Source: Lelliottia nimipressuralis
GTDB taxonomy: Bacteria; Pseudomonadota; Gammaproteobacteria; Enterobacterales; Enterobacteriaceae
NCBI RefSeq assembly: GCF_004115925.1
Contig: NZ_SDDX01000019.1
Coordinates: 1 to 64,000 of the forward strand
Direction of reading: 5' to 3'
DNA length: 64,000 nucleotides
In this document: piece by piece, positions 46,104-58,084 of the stretch
Numbering within the stretch: position 1 is the first letter of the stretch
How the letters are laid out: every line of letters begins with the position of its first letter
Notes under the pieces: generated by a model
What the model saw: only the letters and a program-made list of their open reading frames with translations
Database searches by the model: none
What the model was told of the DNA's origin: nothing
Program-made: the position numbers and the translations under genes

Positions 46104-47393
46104 CTACTCTTCTAAAGACCGCAAATGGTCATCTTTATTCAGCGTCATCAGCGCGACAATGCTCACCACCGCCGTCGCCATCACGTAATACGCTGGAATA
46201 TCCAGATTCCCCGTCTGCTTGATCAACCCGGTGATAATCAACCCCGCGCAGCCAGAAAAAATGGCGTTAGACAGTGAATAGGCCAGACCCAGCCCGGTAT
46301 AGCGCACGCGCGTCGGGAACATCTCCGACAGCATCGCAGGCCCTGGCCCCGCGAGCATCCCCACCAGACCGCCCGCAATTAACACCACCATCGCTTTCAC
46401 CGCCAGGGTGCTGGATTCTGCCTGCAAAATTTTCAGCAGCGGCAGGGCGAGGATCAGCAGCAGCGCGGTCGCCATCACCATCACCGTGCGTCGCCCGATG
46501 CGGTCACTGAGGATTCCTGACGGGATAATCGTCAGCGCAAATCCGATATTCGAAATCACCGCAATCAGCAGCGCCTGGTTAAAGCCCGTATGCAATGCGG
46601 ATTGCAGATAGGTCGGCATGATCACCAGATAGGTATACCCGGCGGCTGACCAGACCATCACACGGCCAATCCCCATCACAATTGCTTTCAGCGTGGCAGC
46701 GGTGTGCGCTTCGGCGACCACCGGTTTTTCCTTCTGATGCACAAAACTCGGCGTCTCTTCCATGCTGACGCGCAGCCATAGAGCGACCACGCCCATCGGC
46801 AGCGCGAGGAAGAACGGAATACGCCAGCCCCAGTCATGCAGCGCGTCCGGCGTCATCACGACCGAAAGCAGTGCGACGATGCCAGCGCCTGCCAGCAACC
46901 CAAGTGCCACGGTAAAGGATTGCCACGCGCCGTAAAGCCCCCGTTTGCCGCGCGGGGCGAATTCGGTCATCAGCGACACGGCACCGCCGTACTCGCCGCC
47001 CGCAAACAGGCCCTGTAAAATGCGCAGCCCGGTAATGATCAGCGGTGCGGCAATGCCGATGCTGGCGTAAACCGGCACCATGCCGATAGCGGCCGTCGCG
47101 AGCGTCATCAGCACCAGCACGATAATCAGCGTCGGCTTACGGCCAATGCGGTCGCCGATGCGGCCAAAAACGACTGCGCCCAGCGGGCGGAAGAAGAACG
47201 CGATCGCAAATGAGGCGTAGGTGAGGATCAGGCTGGTCATCCCCGCTTCACCTTCCAGCTGGAAGAAGTTCTTCGCAATGACGGTCGCCATAAAACCGTA
47301 CACCGCGAATTCATACCATTCGATGAAGTTGCCAATCGAACCTGCAATTAAAGCGCGCTTGTGCGCATCCGGCGCACGTTGGGAAGATTGCAT
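46104..47393 (-). CDS. MHS-family metabolite:proton symporter
   Basis: The 429-residue protein is a major-facilitator transporter with about twelve membrane segments. Signatures of the metabolite:H+ symporter group (ProP, KgtP, ShiA, CitA types) are visible: GSIGNFIEWYEFAVYGF at the start, GRIGDRIGRKPTL after helix 2, and SEMFPTRVRYTGLGLAYSL near helix 11. The substrate cannot be deduced; an organic acid or osmolyte is likely from the family. In E. coli this place holds yjfI-yjfC, so this gene appears to be an accessory replacement. It is divergent from aidB. Confidence 0.85.
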   Translation of the reverse strand: MQSSQRAPDAHKRALIAGSIGNFIEWYEFAVYGFMATVIAKNFFQLEGEAGMTSLILTYASFAIAFFFRPLGAVVFGRIGDRIGRKPTLIIVLVLMTLATAAIGMVPVYASIGIAAPLIITGLRILQGLFAGGEYGGAVSLMTEFAPRGKRGLYGAWQSFTVALGLLAGAGIVALLSVVMTPDALHDWGWRIPFFLALPMGVVALWLRVSMEETPSFVHQKEKPVVAEAHTAATLKAIVMGIGRVMVWSAAGYTYLVIMPTYLQSALHTGFNQALLIAVISNIGFALTIIPSGILSDRIGRRTVMVMATALLLILALPLLKILQAESSTLAVKAMVVLIAGGLVGMLAGPGPAMLSEMFPTRVRYTGLGLAYSLSNAIFSGCAGLIITGLIKQTGNLDIPAYYVMATAVVSIVALMTLNKDDHLRSLEE

Positions 47394-47584
47394 AATGATT
47401 CTCTCTCGGAAGATGAGAATAAATTATTCAACAGAATGGCCGACGTGAAATAGTTTATTCTTATATTGTGTGACCTGTTTCACGAACGATTTCAATCAGA
47501 TCGTCGCCTTGTGACCCGACTCCCATGCAGCCGTTGTGCAGTCTGTCCATACTTACCTTCATTGCCATTGAAGGAGGGAGACAT

Positions 47585-49207
47585 ATGCACTGGCAGACAC
47601 ACACGGTTTTCAATCAGCCTGTACCCCTGTCGAACAGCAATCTTTTTCTGTCCGATTGCGCGCTGCGTGAGGCGGTGGCACGCGAAGGGGCGGAATGGGA
47701 TAGCGAATTTCTCGCCAGCATCGGCCAGCAGCTCGGAACGGCGGAGTCGCTGGAGCTGGGCCGCCTCGCAAACGCCAATCCGCCGGAACTGTTACGTTAC
47801 GATCCGCGCGGGGAGCGGCTGGACGATGTGCGCTTCCATCCGGCGTGGCATCTGCTGATGCAGGGGCTATGCGCTAATCGGGTCCACAATCTGGCGTGGG
47901 AGGAGGAGGTGCGTAAAGGGGCGTTTGTCGCCCGCGCCGCGCGGTTTGTGCTCCACGCGCAGGTTGAGGCCGGAACGCTTTGCCCCATCACCATGACCTT
48001 CGCCGCCACGCCGTTACTCCAGCAATCCCTTCCCAAACCCTTCCACGACTGGCTCTCGCCGCTGTTGAGCGATCGCTACGATCCGCATCTGGCGTCCGGC
48101 GCGCAAAAGCGTGGGCTGCTTATCGGTATGGGAATGACCGAAAAGCAGGGCGGGTCCGATGTGCTGAGCAACACCACGCGGGCAGAGAAGTGCAGCGACG
48201 GTAGCTATCGGCTGATAGGACATAAATGGTTTTTCTCTGTGCCACAAAGCGATGCCCATCTGGTGCTGGCTCAGGCTCACGGTGGGCTGTCGTGCTTTTT
48301 CGTTCCGCGCATTCTGCCTGACGGGCAGCGCAACGCCGTCCGGCTGGAACGCCTGAAAGACAAGCTCGGTAACCGGTCGAACGCCAGCAGTGAGGTCGAG
48401 TTTATGAACGCCTCCGGTTGGCTATTAGGCGAAGAGGGCGAGGGTGTGCGCCAGATCCTGAAGATGGGCGGCCTGACGCGCTTTGACTGTGCGCTGGGCA
48501 GCCACGGACTGATGCGCCGCGCGCTCTCGGTCGCGTTGTATCATGCCCATCAGCGACAGACGTTTGGCAAAAACCTTATCGACCAGCCACTGATGCGCGA
48601 TGTGCTGAGCCGGATGGCGCTCCAGCTCGAAGGGCAAACGGCGCTGCTTTTCCGCCTGGCGCGCGCCTGGGATCGTCGGGAAGATCCGCAAGAATCTGCA
48701 TGGGCGCGGCTCTTTACGCCCGCAGCGAAATTCAGCGTGTGCAAAGGCGGAATTCCCTTTGTCGCCGAGGCGATGGAAGTGCTGGGCGGTGCCGGGTATT
48801 GCGAAGAGAGCGAATTGCCGCGCCTGTACCGCGAAATGCCGGTGAACAGCATCTGGGAGGGGTCGGGCAACATCATGTGCCTGGATGTACTGCGGGTTCT
48901 GACGAAACATTCGGGCATTGTTAATGTGCTGCACGAAGACTTCGCGCAGGTGAAAGGTCAGGATCGTCATTTTGATCGTGGCTGGCGGCAGCTGCAGCAA
49001 AAACTGCGTAAACCGCAGGAGGCTCAGGGCCGGGAAATTACCCAGCAGCTCTTTTTACTGGGGGCCGGGGCGCAGATGTTGCGACATGCCTCGCCGCCGG
49101 TGGCGCAAGCCTGGTGTCGCATGATGCTGGATCCCCGCGGCGGCTCGCTGCTGAGCGAACAGGTGCAAAACGACCTGCTGCTGCGCGCCACGGGGCGAGT
49201 CGGTTAA
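47585..49207 (+). CDS. aidB: Adaptive-response protein AidB (acyl-CoA dehydrogenase-like)
   Basis: AidB is an FAD-containing acyl-CoA dehydrogenase relative that binds DNA and is induced by alkylation through Ada in E. coli. From the ATG at 47585 (GGAGG upstream) it has 540 residues starting [15 protein letters not shown] as in E. coli. Visible blocks are [18 protein letters not shown], the ACAD segment [17 protein letters not shown], and the flavin/base region [21 protein letters not shown]. The C-terminal 100 residues form the DNA-binding helical domain. The stop overlaps the chemoreceptor by 4 bp. Confidence 0.96.
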   Translation: MHWQTHTVFNQPVPLSNSNLFLSDCALREAVAREGAEWDSEFLASIGQQLGTAESLELGRLANANPPELLRYDPRGERLDDVRFHPAWHLLMQGLCANRVHNLAWEEEVRKGAFVARAARFVLHAQVEAGTLCPITMTFAATPLLQQSLPKPFHDWLSPLLSDRYDPHLASGAQKRGLLIGMGMTEKQGGSDVLSNTTRAEKCSDGSYRLIGHKWFFSVPQSDAHLVLAQAHGGLSCFFVPRILPDGQRNAVRLERLKDKLGNRSNASSEVEFMNASGWLLGEEGEGVRQILKMGGLTRFDCALGSHGLMRRALSVALYHAHQRQTFGKNLIDQPLMRDVLSRMALQLEGQTALLFRLARAWDRREDPQESAWARLFTPAAKFSVCKGGIPFVAEAMEVLGGAGYCEESELPRLYREMPVNSIWEGSGNIMCLDVLRVLTKHSGIVNVLHEDFAQVKGQDRHFDRGWRQLQQKLRKPQEAQGREITQQLFLLGAGAQMLRHASPPVAQAWCRMMLDPRGGSLLSEQVQNDLLLRATGRVG

Positions 49208-51135
49208 CCCTTCATGCGGAACAGGCTCACCAGCTCGGTCAGGTGTGAACCTTTCTCGCGCAGCGTGTGTGCGGTTTGCTCGCTGCGCGATACGCGGTCG
49301 GCGTTAATATGTGTTGCTTCGCCGATGTGGGTCATCGCCAGATTGACCTGACGGATCCCCGCCGACTGCTCGTGCGAGGCGTGGTTAATCTCCGTGACCA
49401 GCTGGTTGATGTTATCGATATGCACGATGATCGAGTCCATCGCCTGCCGGGTTTGCTCGGACAGCTGGTGGCCCTCGCTTACCTTTTTCAGCGTGTCGCC
49501 GATAAGCTGCTCGATCTCTTTAACGGCGTTTGCACTGCGCGCGGCCAGCGCCCGGACCTCCTGCGCCACCACCGCAAAACCTTTGCCGTGTTCACCGGCG
49601 CGCGCGGCTTCTACTGCAGCGTTCAGCGCCAGAATATTGGTCTGGAACGCGATGGACTCAATCACGCGGGTGATATCTTCGATACGTTTCGATGCGTCGC
49701 GAATATCATCCATGGTGGCGACAGCGTTACCGACCGTTTCCCCGCCGTGATGGACAGCGCGCGATGTTTCCCGTACCAGCTGCTGCGTTTGTTCCATGTT
49801 CGCCGCATTTTGCTGCACGGTGGCCGCCAGTTGCTCCATGCTCGCGGAGGTTTCTTCAACGCTGCTGGCCTGTTTGTTGATCTGCCCGGAGATTTCGCCC
49901 GCATCGGCTGCCAGTGCGTTGGTGCCAAGGTGAATCTCACCTGCGGCTTCGCGCACCTGGTGCACGATTTGCTGAAGCCCGCCGCCGATGCCGTTAATCG
50001 CGCCGATCAGTTGCCCTACTTCATCCTGACGGCTGACGGGCAGTTCGGCGCGCAGATCGCCTGCGGCGTACTGGCGGGCAAGGTGAATCACATCGCGCAG
50101 AGGGCGGGTTAACCAGCGGCGAATGATAATGACAAACGCGGCAGCGAACAGCGCCGAGAGCACGACGCCTGCCAGCAGGAAGCGGTCACGTAAGGCGTTG
50201 ACGTTCGCCAGCAGTACGGATTTATCCACTTCACCGACAATCGTCCAGTTCCAGCCCGGCAGCGGCGTATAGGCCATTTTCAGCGTGCGGCCATCGTCGC
50301 TGATGCGCTCGACGGTGCCCTCTTTTCCGCTCAGCAGTTGCTGCTGGAGTACGCTATCCCATTTTGGCAGTTGGCCCTCTTCGATGGCGTGGAACAGATA
50401 CTGCCCGCGTGTTTTGCCGTTGCTGCGATCCAGGACGTAAAAGTGACCGCTGTCGCCCAGGCGGCGATTAAGAATTTTATCGCGCATCACATTCCAGGAA
50501 TGGCTGATATCTACGCCGACAAACACGATTGCAATCACCTGACCGCTCGCATCTTTAACCGGCTGGTACTGCGTGATGTAGCGCTTGCCAAACAGCAGGG
50601 CCAGGCCGCGATAGACGTCGCCTTTGGTGACGGCGTTGAAGGCGGCGCTGGAGTTGTCCAGCACGGTACCGATCGCACGTTCACCGTTCTCTTTGCGCAG
50701 GGAGGTTGCTACGCGTACAAAGTCGTTGCCGCTGCGGACAAACAAGGTTGAGATCGCGCCGGTACGACTCATAAAGTCGTCGGAGAAGCTGTTGTTTTCA
50801 TGCAGTTCGGTATCGCCGCCTTTCAGCAAGGGGGCGTTCTGGCCATTGATGGCGCGTAGCTGACCGGGATCGATGCTGAGCGGCTGGGGCAGAAAGGTGC
50901 CGAAGAGTTTAGTGTAACTCTCAACTTCTTCACTCAGGCTGGTATTAAACATCTGCACCATATCCACGATGCCGGTGGACTGGTTATGAAGATCTTCCAC
51001 TGCCAGTGCTTCCAGCTGTTGGCTGGCTTTATGGCTCAGAAGAAAAGTGAACAGCAGAAAGAGCGTTGCGACACTCACGCCGGTAAGTAACGATAGCTTT
51101 GCGCCAAGGCCTGAACGGCGGAAAAAGTTGATCAT
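49204..51135 (-). CDS. Methyl-accepting chemotaxis protein with periplasmic Cache domain
   Basis: The 643-residue chemoreceptor has a first membrane segment (about residues 13-34), a large periplasmic region (35-310) of double-Cache type, a second membrane segment (318-340), a HAMP linker, and a cytoplasmic signalling hairpin with the conserved tip [22 protein letters not shown]. There is no C-terminal NWETF-type pentapeptide for CheR, so methylation would need help from other receptors. The ligand is unknown; Cache chemoreceptors often sense amino acids or organic acids. The gene is absent from this place in E. coli. A sigma-28-like promoter lies upstream. Confidence 0.92.
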   Translation of the reverse strand: MINFFRRSGLGAKLSLLTGVSVATLFLLFTFLLSHKASQQLEALAVEDLHNQSTGIVDMVQMFNTSLSEEVESYTKLFGTFLPQPLSIDPGQLRAINGQNAPLLKGGDTELHENNSFSDDFMSRTGAISTLFVRSGNDFVRVATSLRKENGERAIGTVLDNSSAAFNAVTKGDVYRGLALLFGKRYITQYQPVKDASGQVIAIVFVGVDISHSWNVMRDKILNRRLGDSGHFYVLDRSNGKTRGQYLFHAIEEGQLPKWDSVLQQQLLSGKEGTVERISDDGRTLKMAYTPLPGWNWTIVGEVDKSVLLANVNALRDRFLLAGVVLSALFAAAFVIIIRRWLTRPLRDVIHLARQYAAGDLRAELPVSRQDEVGQLIGAINGIGGGLQQIVHQVREAAGEIHLGTNALAADAGEISGQINKQASSVEETSASMEQLAATVQQNAANMEQTQQLVRETSRAVHHGGETVGNAVATMDDIRDASKRIEDITRVIESIAFQTNILALNAAVEAARAGEHGKGFAVVAQEVRALAARSANAVKEIEQLIGDTLKKVSEGHQLSEQTRQAMDSIIVHIDNINQLVTEINHASHEQSAGIRQVNLAMTHIGEATHINADRVSRSEQTAHTLREKGSHLTELVSLFRMKG

Positions 51136-51166
51136 AAATTGCTCATTGTTGAAAAGGTATGGCAGT

Positions 51167-51193
51167 TCAACGGCAGAGCGGAGCTAACATTTA
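51167..51193 (-). promoter_or_regulatory. Candidate sigma-28 (FliA) promoter for the chemoreceptor
   Basis: On the minus strand TAAATGTT and GCCGTTGA are separated by exactly 11 bp. The sigma-28 consensus is TAAAGTTT-N11-GCCGATAA, so each half matches six of eight bases. It lies about 32 bp before the start codon. Confidence 0.6.
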
Positions 51194-51267
51194 TCAACTT
51201 TATGTAACAGAATGTTACATCGATGTCTCTGTTTGGTAGCGTTAAAGATAATAGATTGGTAAAAATA

Positions 51268-51296
51268 CAAAAGCCACTAAAATTAAGTGGCTTTTA
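51268..51296 (-). terminator. Terminator after yjfN
   Basis: On the minus strand AAGCCACT / AGTGGCTT with flanking A/T pairs forms a hairpin that runs into TTTTGTATTTTT, just after the yjfN stop. Confidence 0.8.
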
Positions 51297-51306
51297 TCGG
51301 GCTGTG

Positions 51307-51582
51307 TCAGGCGTAAAGAATGGCTTGTACTCGCCACTGGTCGGCGTATCGGTCTTCCTGCATCTGGACAATGCGATACCACGAAGCACCCTGCTCATCC
51401 GCTTTAAATGCAATCACACGTTCCACGTCTTGCGGGCTCCCTGAAATGTTATTCACGGAGATAAGGCCAATTTCATTTAAGCCTGTGACACAATCAGCGC
51501 TGGCAAATTCGGCTGACTGCGCGGTTGTGCTCATCAGCCCCGCTGAGAGCAGCAGTGAGGTCAAAGCAAGAGATCGTTTCAT
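51307..51582 (-). CDS. yjfN: Periplasmic DUF1471 protein YjfN
   Basis: From the ATG at 51582 (GGAG upstream) it is 91 residues as in E. coli YjfN. A signal peptide of about 23 residues (MKRSLALTSLLLSAGLMSTTAQSA, ending before EFA) precedes a short DUF1471/YhcN-like fold ending WRVQAILYA. E. coli YjfN has been reported as a small periplasmic protein that stimulates protease DegP. It lies 148 bp after bsmA on the same strand. Confidence 0.9.
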   Translation of the reverse strand: MKRSLALTSLLLSAGLMSTTAQSAEFASADCVTGLNEIGLISVNNISGSPQDVERVIAFKADEQGASWYRIVQMQEDRYADQWRVQAILYA

Positions 51583-51730
51583 TGTCAGCTCCATTTCACA
51601 TGTCTCCGGTATCCGCCGGGCAATCCTTCGCAAATAAACTCACTTCCATTGTCACAGGCATGGAGTTTATTGTGGACAGGAAAACGTCTATGGACGCAAA
51701 GCAGTGTAAATGTCGTTTAAATCCTGACAG

Positions 51731-52039
51731 TTATTTGCGATACAAAATGGCTTGCGAGTACCACTGTCCGGTAATAATGGTTTCATCCACCATAATAATG
51801 ACGTAGTAATCTGCTTTTGCGGCGATAGCTTTCGCTTTTATTGCATCCTCCGCATCCGCCGGTGAGCCACGAACCAGCACACTGACGGTACCCATACGTT
51901 GTAATCCTTCGGTCTGATTACGACGAATTTCCTGAGGATAACTGGTGGCGGCCGGGGCGGGCTGTGGTGTTCCTTCCAGCACGCTACAGCTTGTTAACAG
52001 CAGCACCAGCAATAAAGCAGCGAACCTGCGCATAACCAT
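51731..52039 (-). CDS. bsmA: Biofilm peroxide-resistance lipoprotein BsmA
   Basis: BsmA (YjfO) is a DUF1471 lipoprotein linked in E. coli to biofilm stress tolerance. I start at the ATG at 52039 (AGGAAA upstream), giving 102 residues: a basic start MVMRRFAALL, lipobox LLTSC, a Pro-rich stretch, then the DUF1471 core (QRMGTVSVLVRGSPADAE) ending GQWYSQAILYRK. Starts 7 or 45 codons earlier are possible; E. coli has about seven extra residues. It is divergent from yjfP. Confidence 0.88.
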   Translation of the reverse strand: MVMRRFAALLLVLLLTSCSVLEGTPQPAPAATSYPQEIRRNQTEGLQRMGTVSVLVRGSPADAEDAIKAKAIAAKADYYVIIMVDETIITGQWYSQAILYRK

Positions 52040-52198
52040 ATCTCGTTTCCTGATAGCCATAGTGTAGATGTCTGCGAATTTCATTTTGGGGGAATGTTCC
52101 CAAACTGTTATCTGTGACGTCATTTTCGAATGAAAATATCGTGAAAGCGTAATCCAGTTCTCAAGATTATGAATCACCCATTAGAAAGAGGATCGACG

Positions 52199-52927
52199 AT
52201 GATTGAACTTAAGACACAGCGGCTTGGCGACCATGAAGTTCTACACGCTTTCCCGGCGGGATTAAGTGAACAACCTTTACCCGTTATTATTTTTTATCAT
52301 GGGTTTACCTCATCAAAACTGGTTTACAGCTATTTTGCCGTCGCGCTGGCGCAGGCGGGTTTTCGCGTGGTGATGCCGGATGCACCCGGGCATGGGGCGC
52401 GTTTCACAGGTGATGAACAGGCGCGGTTAGGGCAGTTCTGGCAAATATTACACGGCAGTTTGACGGAGTTCGCTGGGCTTCGCGATGCGCTTTATGCGGC
52501 GGGGCTGGTGGCCGATGAACGTCTTGCCGTCGCGGGGGCGTCGATGGGCGGGATGACCGCGCTGGGCATTATGGCGCGCCACCCGGAGGTAAAATGCGTA
52601 GCGAGCCTGATGGGGTCGGGATACTTTACCTCTCTGTCGCAGACCCTCTTTCCGCCACAGGCGCAGGACGTTGAAAGCGTTCTGGCAACCCTCGCGGAGT
52701 GGGACGTGACACACGCCTTACCGCGTCTGGCAGACCGCCCTCTGCTGCTCTGGCACGGCGAAGCAGACGATATTGTGCCTGCCGCCGAGACATTCCGATT
52801 ACAGCAGGCGTTGTTGCGTGAGGAGCTGGATAAAAACCTGACCTGCCTGTGGGAAGCCGGTGTGGGGCATCGCATCACGCCCACGGCGCTGGATGCCACG
52901 ACCGGTTTTTTCCAAAAGCATCTCTAA
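52199..52927 (+). CDS. yjfP: Esterase YjfP (alpha/beta hydrolase)
   Basis: A 242-residue cytoplasmic alpha/beta hydrolase with the oxyanion segment [16 protein letters not shown], the nucleophile elbow G-A-S-M-G-G, Asp in [13 protein letters not shown] and His in GVGHRITP, a complete Ser-Asp-His triad. E. coli YjfP shows carboxylesterase activity on short esters; the natural substrate is unknown. I use the ATG at 52199 behind AGAGGAT, ten codons after an in-frame ATG. The stop overlaps ulaR by 4 bp. Confidence 0.93.
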   Translation: MIELKTQRLGDHEVLHAFPAGLSEQPLPVIIFYHGFTSSKLVYSYFAVALAQAGFRVVMPDAPGHGARFTGDEQARLGQFWQILHGSLTEFAGLRDALYAAGLVADERLAVAGASMGGMTALGIMARHPEVKCVASLMGSGYFTSLSQTLFPPQAQDVESVLATLAEWDVTHALPRLADRPLLLWHGEADDIVPAAETFRLQQALLREELDKNLTCLWEAGVGHRITPTALDATTGFFQKHL

Positions 52928-53679
52928 ACGCGAAGGATGGTGACACCCAGATCCTCCAGTTTTTGCAGGATCTGAGGGTTAGCGTTTTTGCCGGTGATCA
53001 CCATGTCGATCTGTTCTGCTCGGCTGAACAGCATGCCGGCGCGCTCGCCTACTTTGCTGCTGTCGACCAGTACCACCAGTTTTCCGACAACGTTTAGCAT
53101 ATTCTGCTCCGCCATCGCCGTCAGCATATCGGTTTTGTACAGCCCGTCGGCAGTCAGGCCCTTACCGCTGGTAAACATCCAGTGCCCGGCATACAGGCTG
53201 TTTTCGCTGTCCTGTGGGCTGAGGGTGATGGACTGACTTTTGTTGTACTGGCCGCCCATGATCACCACGCTTTCATGCTCCTGGTCGATCAGGTAATTGG
53301 CCAGCGGCAGATAGTTCGTGATGATTTGCACCTGTTTCCCGCACATCTCGCGGCCCAGTAAAAAGGCCGTGGAGCCGCAGTTGATCACCACGCTTTCCCC
53401 CGGATTCACCAGCTGCGAAGCCGCCCGCGCAATACGCACTTTTTCATCATGATTCTGCGCCTGATGGATATTCATCGGCGTCCAGCGTGGGCGCTGCTGG
53501 CTGATCGCCTCGGCACCGTTGCGTACTTTTTTGAGCTTCCCGCTCTCATCCAGTTTGTTGATGTCACGCCGCGCCGTGGCTGGGGAGATCGCCAGGCGAT
53601 CAATCACTTGTTCGACGGTGACAAAGCCGGTTTGCGCCAGGAGTTCCAGTAAAATTTGATGCCGTTGCGCTTCCGTCAT
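52924..53679 (-). CDS. ulaR: L-ascorbate utilisation repressor UlaR
   Basis: UlaR is a DeoR-family repressor of ulaG and ulaABCDEF that responds to L-ascorbate 6-phosphate. The 251-residue protein has an N-terminal DeoR helix-turn-helix ([22 protein letters not shown]) and a C-terminal sugar-phosphate sensor domain of isomerase-like fold ([16 protein letters not shown]). It lies 111 bp after ulaG on the same strand and shares 4 bp with the converging yjfP stop. Confidence 0.96.
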   Translation of the reverse strand: MTEAQRHQILLELLAQTGFVTVEQVIDRLAISPATARRDINKLDESGKLKKVRNGAEAISQQRPRWTPMNIHQAQNHDEKVRIARAASQLVNPGESVVINCGSTAFLLGREMCGKQVQIITNYLPLANYLIDQEHESVVIMGGQYNKSQSITLSPQDSENSLYAGHWMFTSGKGLTADGLYKTDMLTAMAEQNMLNVVGKLVVLVDSSKVGERAGMLFSRAEQIDMVITGKNANPQILQKLEDLGVTILRV

Positions 53680-53790
53680 GAGCTATTCCGAAATAAATTG
53701 ATTTTAAAAGATGATATTTGAAATAGCCTGAAAATACTAAGCAAATGAGAGAATTGCCAGGCGACTCGCCTGGCAACCTGAGTTCCGCCA

Positions 53791-54855
53791 CTACAGGAAC
53801 GATTTGAACGGCAGATCGGGTTCTATCGTGAAGCAGTCATCGAAACCACGCGGGTAGTGGTATTCGAAGTTATCTTTGTCCAGCGGCCAGGTAAATTTGC
53901 CGCCGACCTGCCAGATAAACGGCTTGAAGCCATACTTCAGACGATCTTTTTTCATTTCCCACAGGACGCGGATCTCCTGTGGATCGGCCTGGAAGTTTGA
54001 CCAGATATCGTGGTGGAATGGGATCACGACTTTGGTGTTGAGCGCTTCCGCCATGCGCAGCATATCGGCGCTGGTCATTTTGTCGGTAATACCGCGCGGG
54101 TTTTCCCCGTACGATCCCAGCGCTACGTCGATGTGATGCTCGTTGCCGTGCTTCGCATAGTAGTTGGAGTAGTGCGAATCGCCGCTGTGATAGAGCGATC
54201 CACCAGGCGTTTTGAACAGGTAGTTCACCGCGCGCTCGTCCATGCCGTCTGGCAGCACGCCAGCCGCTTTTTGGTCGGCAGGCAGAGTAATCAATGCGGT
54301 ACGGTCAAAGGCGTCGAGGGCATGGATCTCAATGTCTTTGATTTTCACAACGTCGCCGGGCTTCATCACGATGCAGCGCTCTTTTGGCACACCCCAGCCC
54401 ATCCACAGATCCACGCAGGTTTGTGGCCCAATAAAGGGCACATCGTCGGCGCAGTTTTGCATGACCGCTGCTGCCACATTCACGTCGATATGATCGTTGT
54501 GATCGTGGGTTGAGAGCACGGCATCGATCTGACGAATCGCGAACGGATCCAGCACAAACGGCGTGGTGCGCAGGTTCGGCTGCAATTTTTTCACGCCAGC
54601 CATGCGCTGCATCTGATGTCCTGCTTTCATTAGCGGATTGCCATGGCTCTGCTTGCCCGTCCCGCACCAGAAATCGACACAGATGTTTGCGCCGCCCTCC
54701 GATTTCAGCCAAATCCCGGTGCAACCCAGCCACCACATTGCAAAGGTGCCCGGTGCGACCTGTTCCTGTTCGATCTCTTCATTCAGCCAGCTACCCCATT
54801 CCGGGAAAGTGCTCAGAATCCATGATTCGCGGGTGATGGATTTTACTTCACTCAT
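53791..54855 (-). CDS. ulaG: L-ascorbate-6-phosphate lactonase UlaG
   Basis: UlaG opens L-ascorbate 6-phosphate to 3-keto-L-gulonate 6-phosphate in the cytoplasm. The 354-residue metallo-beta-lactamase-fold protein has the metal motif [10 protein letters not shown] around residue 115, further ligands in HALDAFDRT and [13 protein letters not shown], and the closing His in VIPFHHDIW. From the ATG at 54855 it begins [14 protein letters not shown] as in E. coli. It is divergent from ulaABCDEF across a shared control region. Confidence 0.97.
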   Translation of the reverse strand: MSEVKSITRESWILSTFPEWGSWLNEEIEQEQVAPGTFAMWWLGCTGIWLKSEGGANICVDFWCGTGKQSHGNPLMKAGHQMQRMAGVKKLQPNLRTTPFVLDPFAIRQIDAVLSTHDHNDHIDVNVAAAVMQNCADDVPFIGPQTCVDLWMGWGVPKERCIVMKPGDVVKIKDIEIHALDAFDRTALITLPADQKAAGVLPDGMDERAVNYLFKTPGGSLYHSGDSHYSNYYAKHGNEHHIDVALGSYGENPRGITDKMTSADMLRMAEALNTKVVIPFHHDIWSNFQADPQEIRVLWEMKKDRLKYGFKPFIWQVGGKFTWPLDKDNFEYHYPRGFDDCFTIEPDLPFKSFL

Positions 54856-54879
54856 CGTTTGACTCCCTGTTTCAATCAT

Positions 54880-55150
54880 AATTAATCACAATGTGACGTG
54901 TTATGATTTATATTGTCACCATTAAATCAGCTTTTCAATGGCGATTTTACTGATTGATGGATCGGGCATGGATGCCTGGCGCGAGCTTGCAAACAAGCTT
55001 AATTGTTAGCTTGTTGGGTTAATTATATAAATTTAAAGAAAAAATTGGTGATGGTGAATGCTGAATGAAAATCACTATAAAGTGCAGGGAAATAATTTGC
55101 GTGACGCGTCACAAATAATCAAATGCAATCTTGTGATGATTATTTGTGAT
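54880..55150. promoter_or_regulatory. Divergent ulaG/ulaA control region
   Basis: This AT-rich gap carries the two divergent ula promoters. A perfect palindrome GTGACGCGTCAC lies at 55101-55112, and TGTGATGATTATTTGTGAT (55132-55150) repeats a TGTGAT half-site. In E. coli this gap holds UlaR operators, CRP and IHF sites. The half-sites here fit CRP only partly; the palindrome spacing is two bases too short for CRP. I cannot assign individual operators. Confidence 0.6.
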
Positions 55151-55156
55151 TACTAG

Positions 55157-56613
<1,457 letters not shown>

Positions 56614-56628
56614 TAAGGAGTTTTGATT

Positions 56629-56934
56629 ATGACCGTACGTATTCTGGCAGTGTGTGGTAACGGACAGGGCAGCTCCATGATCATGAAAATGAAAGTGGAC
56701 CAGTTTCTCACCGGGCAGGGCGTTGATCATTCGGTAAATAGCTGTGCCGTGGGCGAATACAAAAGCGAGCTGAACGGGGCGGATGTGATTATTGCCTCCA
56801 CGCATATCGCAGGAGAGATCACGGTGACGGGCAATAAATATGTGGTGGGCGTGCGCAACATGCTCTCGGCTGCCGATTTTGGTCCGAAGCTGATGGAGGT
56901 CATCAAAGCGCACTTCCCTGGCGATATCAAATAA
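56629..56934 (+). CDS. ulaB: Ascorbate-specific PTS component UlaB (EIIB)
   Basis: UlaB passes phosphate from UlaC to ascorbate during uptake. The 101-residue cytoplasmic protein has the phosphorylated Cys9 in the loop VCGNGQGSS. It starts at the ATG 56629 behind AAGGAG; an ATG two codons earlier is less well spaced. It lies 15 bp after ulaA and 9 bp before ulaC. Confidence 0.97.
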   Translation: MTVRILAVCGNGQGSSMIMKMKVDQFLTGQGVDHSVNSCAVGEYKSELNGADVIIASTHIAGEITVTGNKYVVGVRNMLSAADFGPKLMEVIKAHFPGDIK

Positions 56935-56943
56935 GGACGCGTC

Positions 56944-57411
56944 ATGAAATTACGAGATTCGCTGGCGGAGAACCATTCCATCCTGCTTCAGGCCGAGGCC
57001 AGCACCTGGCAGGACGCCGTCAAACTGGGCGTCGATTTGCTGGTTAACGCCGATGTGGTTGAGCCGCGCTATTACCAGGCCATCCTCGACGGCGTGGCGC
57101 AGCACGGCCCGTACTTTGTTATCGCACCGGGTCTGGCTATGCCGCATGGCCGCCCGGAAGAGGGCGTTAAAAAAACCGGCTTTGCGCTGGTGACGCTGAA
57201 GTCGCCGCTGGTGTTTAACCATGAGGATAACGATCCGGTCGATATCCTGATCACCCTGGCGGCAGTCGATGCGACGACTCACCAGGAAGTGGGCATCATG
57301 CAGATCGTTAACCTGTTTGATGATGAAGCCAATTTCGACCGTTTACGCGCCTGCCGTACCGAGCAGGAAGTGCTGGAATTAATCGATCACGCCACTGCGG
57401 CGGCAGTTTAA
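56944..57411 (+). CDS. ulaC: Ascorbate-specific PTS component UlaC (EIIA)
   Basis: UlaC takes phosphate from HPr and gives it to UlaB. The 155-residue protein has the phosphorylated His68 in the loop [11 protein letters not shown], typical of the mannitol/fructose-type EIIA fold. AAGGACG precedes the ATG. It lies between ulaB (9 bp) and ulaD (13 bp). Confidence 0.97.
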   Translation: MKLRDSLAENHSILLQAEASTWQDAVKLGVDLLVNADVVEPRYYQAILDGVAQHGPYFVIAPGLAMPHGRPEEGVKKTGFALVTLKSPLVFNHEDNDPVDILITLAAVDATTHQEVGIMQIVNLFDDEANFDRLRACRTEQEVLELIDHATAAAV

Positions 57412-57424
57412 GAGGGAAGTGAAA

Positions 57425-58075
57425 ATGTCAGTACCGATGTTGCAGGTCGCACTGGATAACCAAACGATGGCCCATGCGTATGAAACCACGCGTCTGATTG
57501 CGGAAGAGGTGGACATCATCGAAGTCGGCACCATTCTCTGCGTCGGGGAAGGCGTCCGCGCCGTCCGTGACCTGAAAGCGCTATACCCGCATAAAATCGT
57601 ACTGGCCGACGCCAAGATCGCCGACGCCGGGAAAATTCTCTCCCGCATGTGTTTTGAAGCGAACGCAGACTGGGTGACGGTGATCTGCTGTGCCGATATC
57701 AACACCACCAAAGGCGCGCTGGAAGTGGCAAACGAGTTTAATGGCGATGTACAGATTGAGCTGACCGGCTACTGGACCTGGGAGCAGGCGCAAGAGTGGC
57801 GTGATGCGGGCATTCAGCAGGTGGTGTATCACCGCAGCCGCGACGCGCAGGCTGCTGGTGTCGCCTGGGGCGACGCGGATATCAGCGCAATTAAACGTCT
57901 TTCGGAGATGGGCTTCAAAGTGACGGTGACCGGCGGTCTGGCGCTGGAGGATTTACCGCTGTTTAAAGGCATTCCGATTCACGTCTTTATTGCCGGGCGC
58001 AGCATTCGTGATGCGGTTTCACCGGTAGAGGCTGCGCGTCAGTTTAAACGCTCTATCGCCCAGCTGTGGGGATAA
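57425..58075 (+). CDS. ulaD: 3-keto-L-gulonate-6-phosphate decarboxylase UlaD
   Basis: UlaD converts 3-keto-L-gulonate 6-phosphate to L-xylulose 5-phosphate. The 216-residue TIM-barrel protein has the superfamily motif D-x-K-x-x-D in [11 protein letters not shown], the N-terminal VALDN and the phosphate-binding end [11 protein letters not shown]...IAGRSI. I take the ATG at 57425 (AGGGA upstream) rather than a GTG two codons earlier. Confidence 0.97.
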   Translation: MSVPMLQVALDNQTMAHAYETTRLIAEEVDIIEVGTILCVGEGVRAVRDLKALYPHKIVLADAKIADAGKILSRMCFEANADWVTVICCADINTTKGALEVANEFNGDVQIELTGYWTWEQAQEWRDAGIQQVVYHRSRDAQAAGVAWGDADISAIKRLSEMGFKVTVTGGLALEDLPLFKGIPIHVFIAGRSIRDAVSPVEAARQFKRSIAQLWG

Positions 58076-58084
58076 GGAGCGGAT

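Noticed and set aside
55101..55112. Perfect palindrome GTGACGCGTCAC as a CRP site
   Set aside because: The half-sites are spaced four bases apart instead of six, so it does not fit CRP; it is kept only as part of the ula control region.
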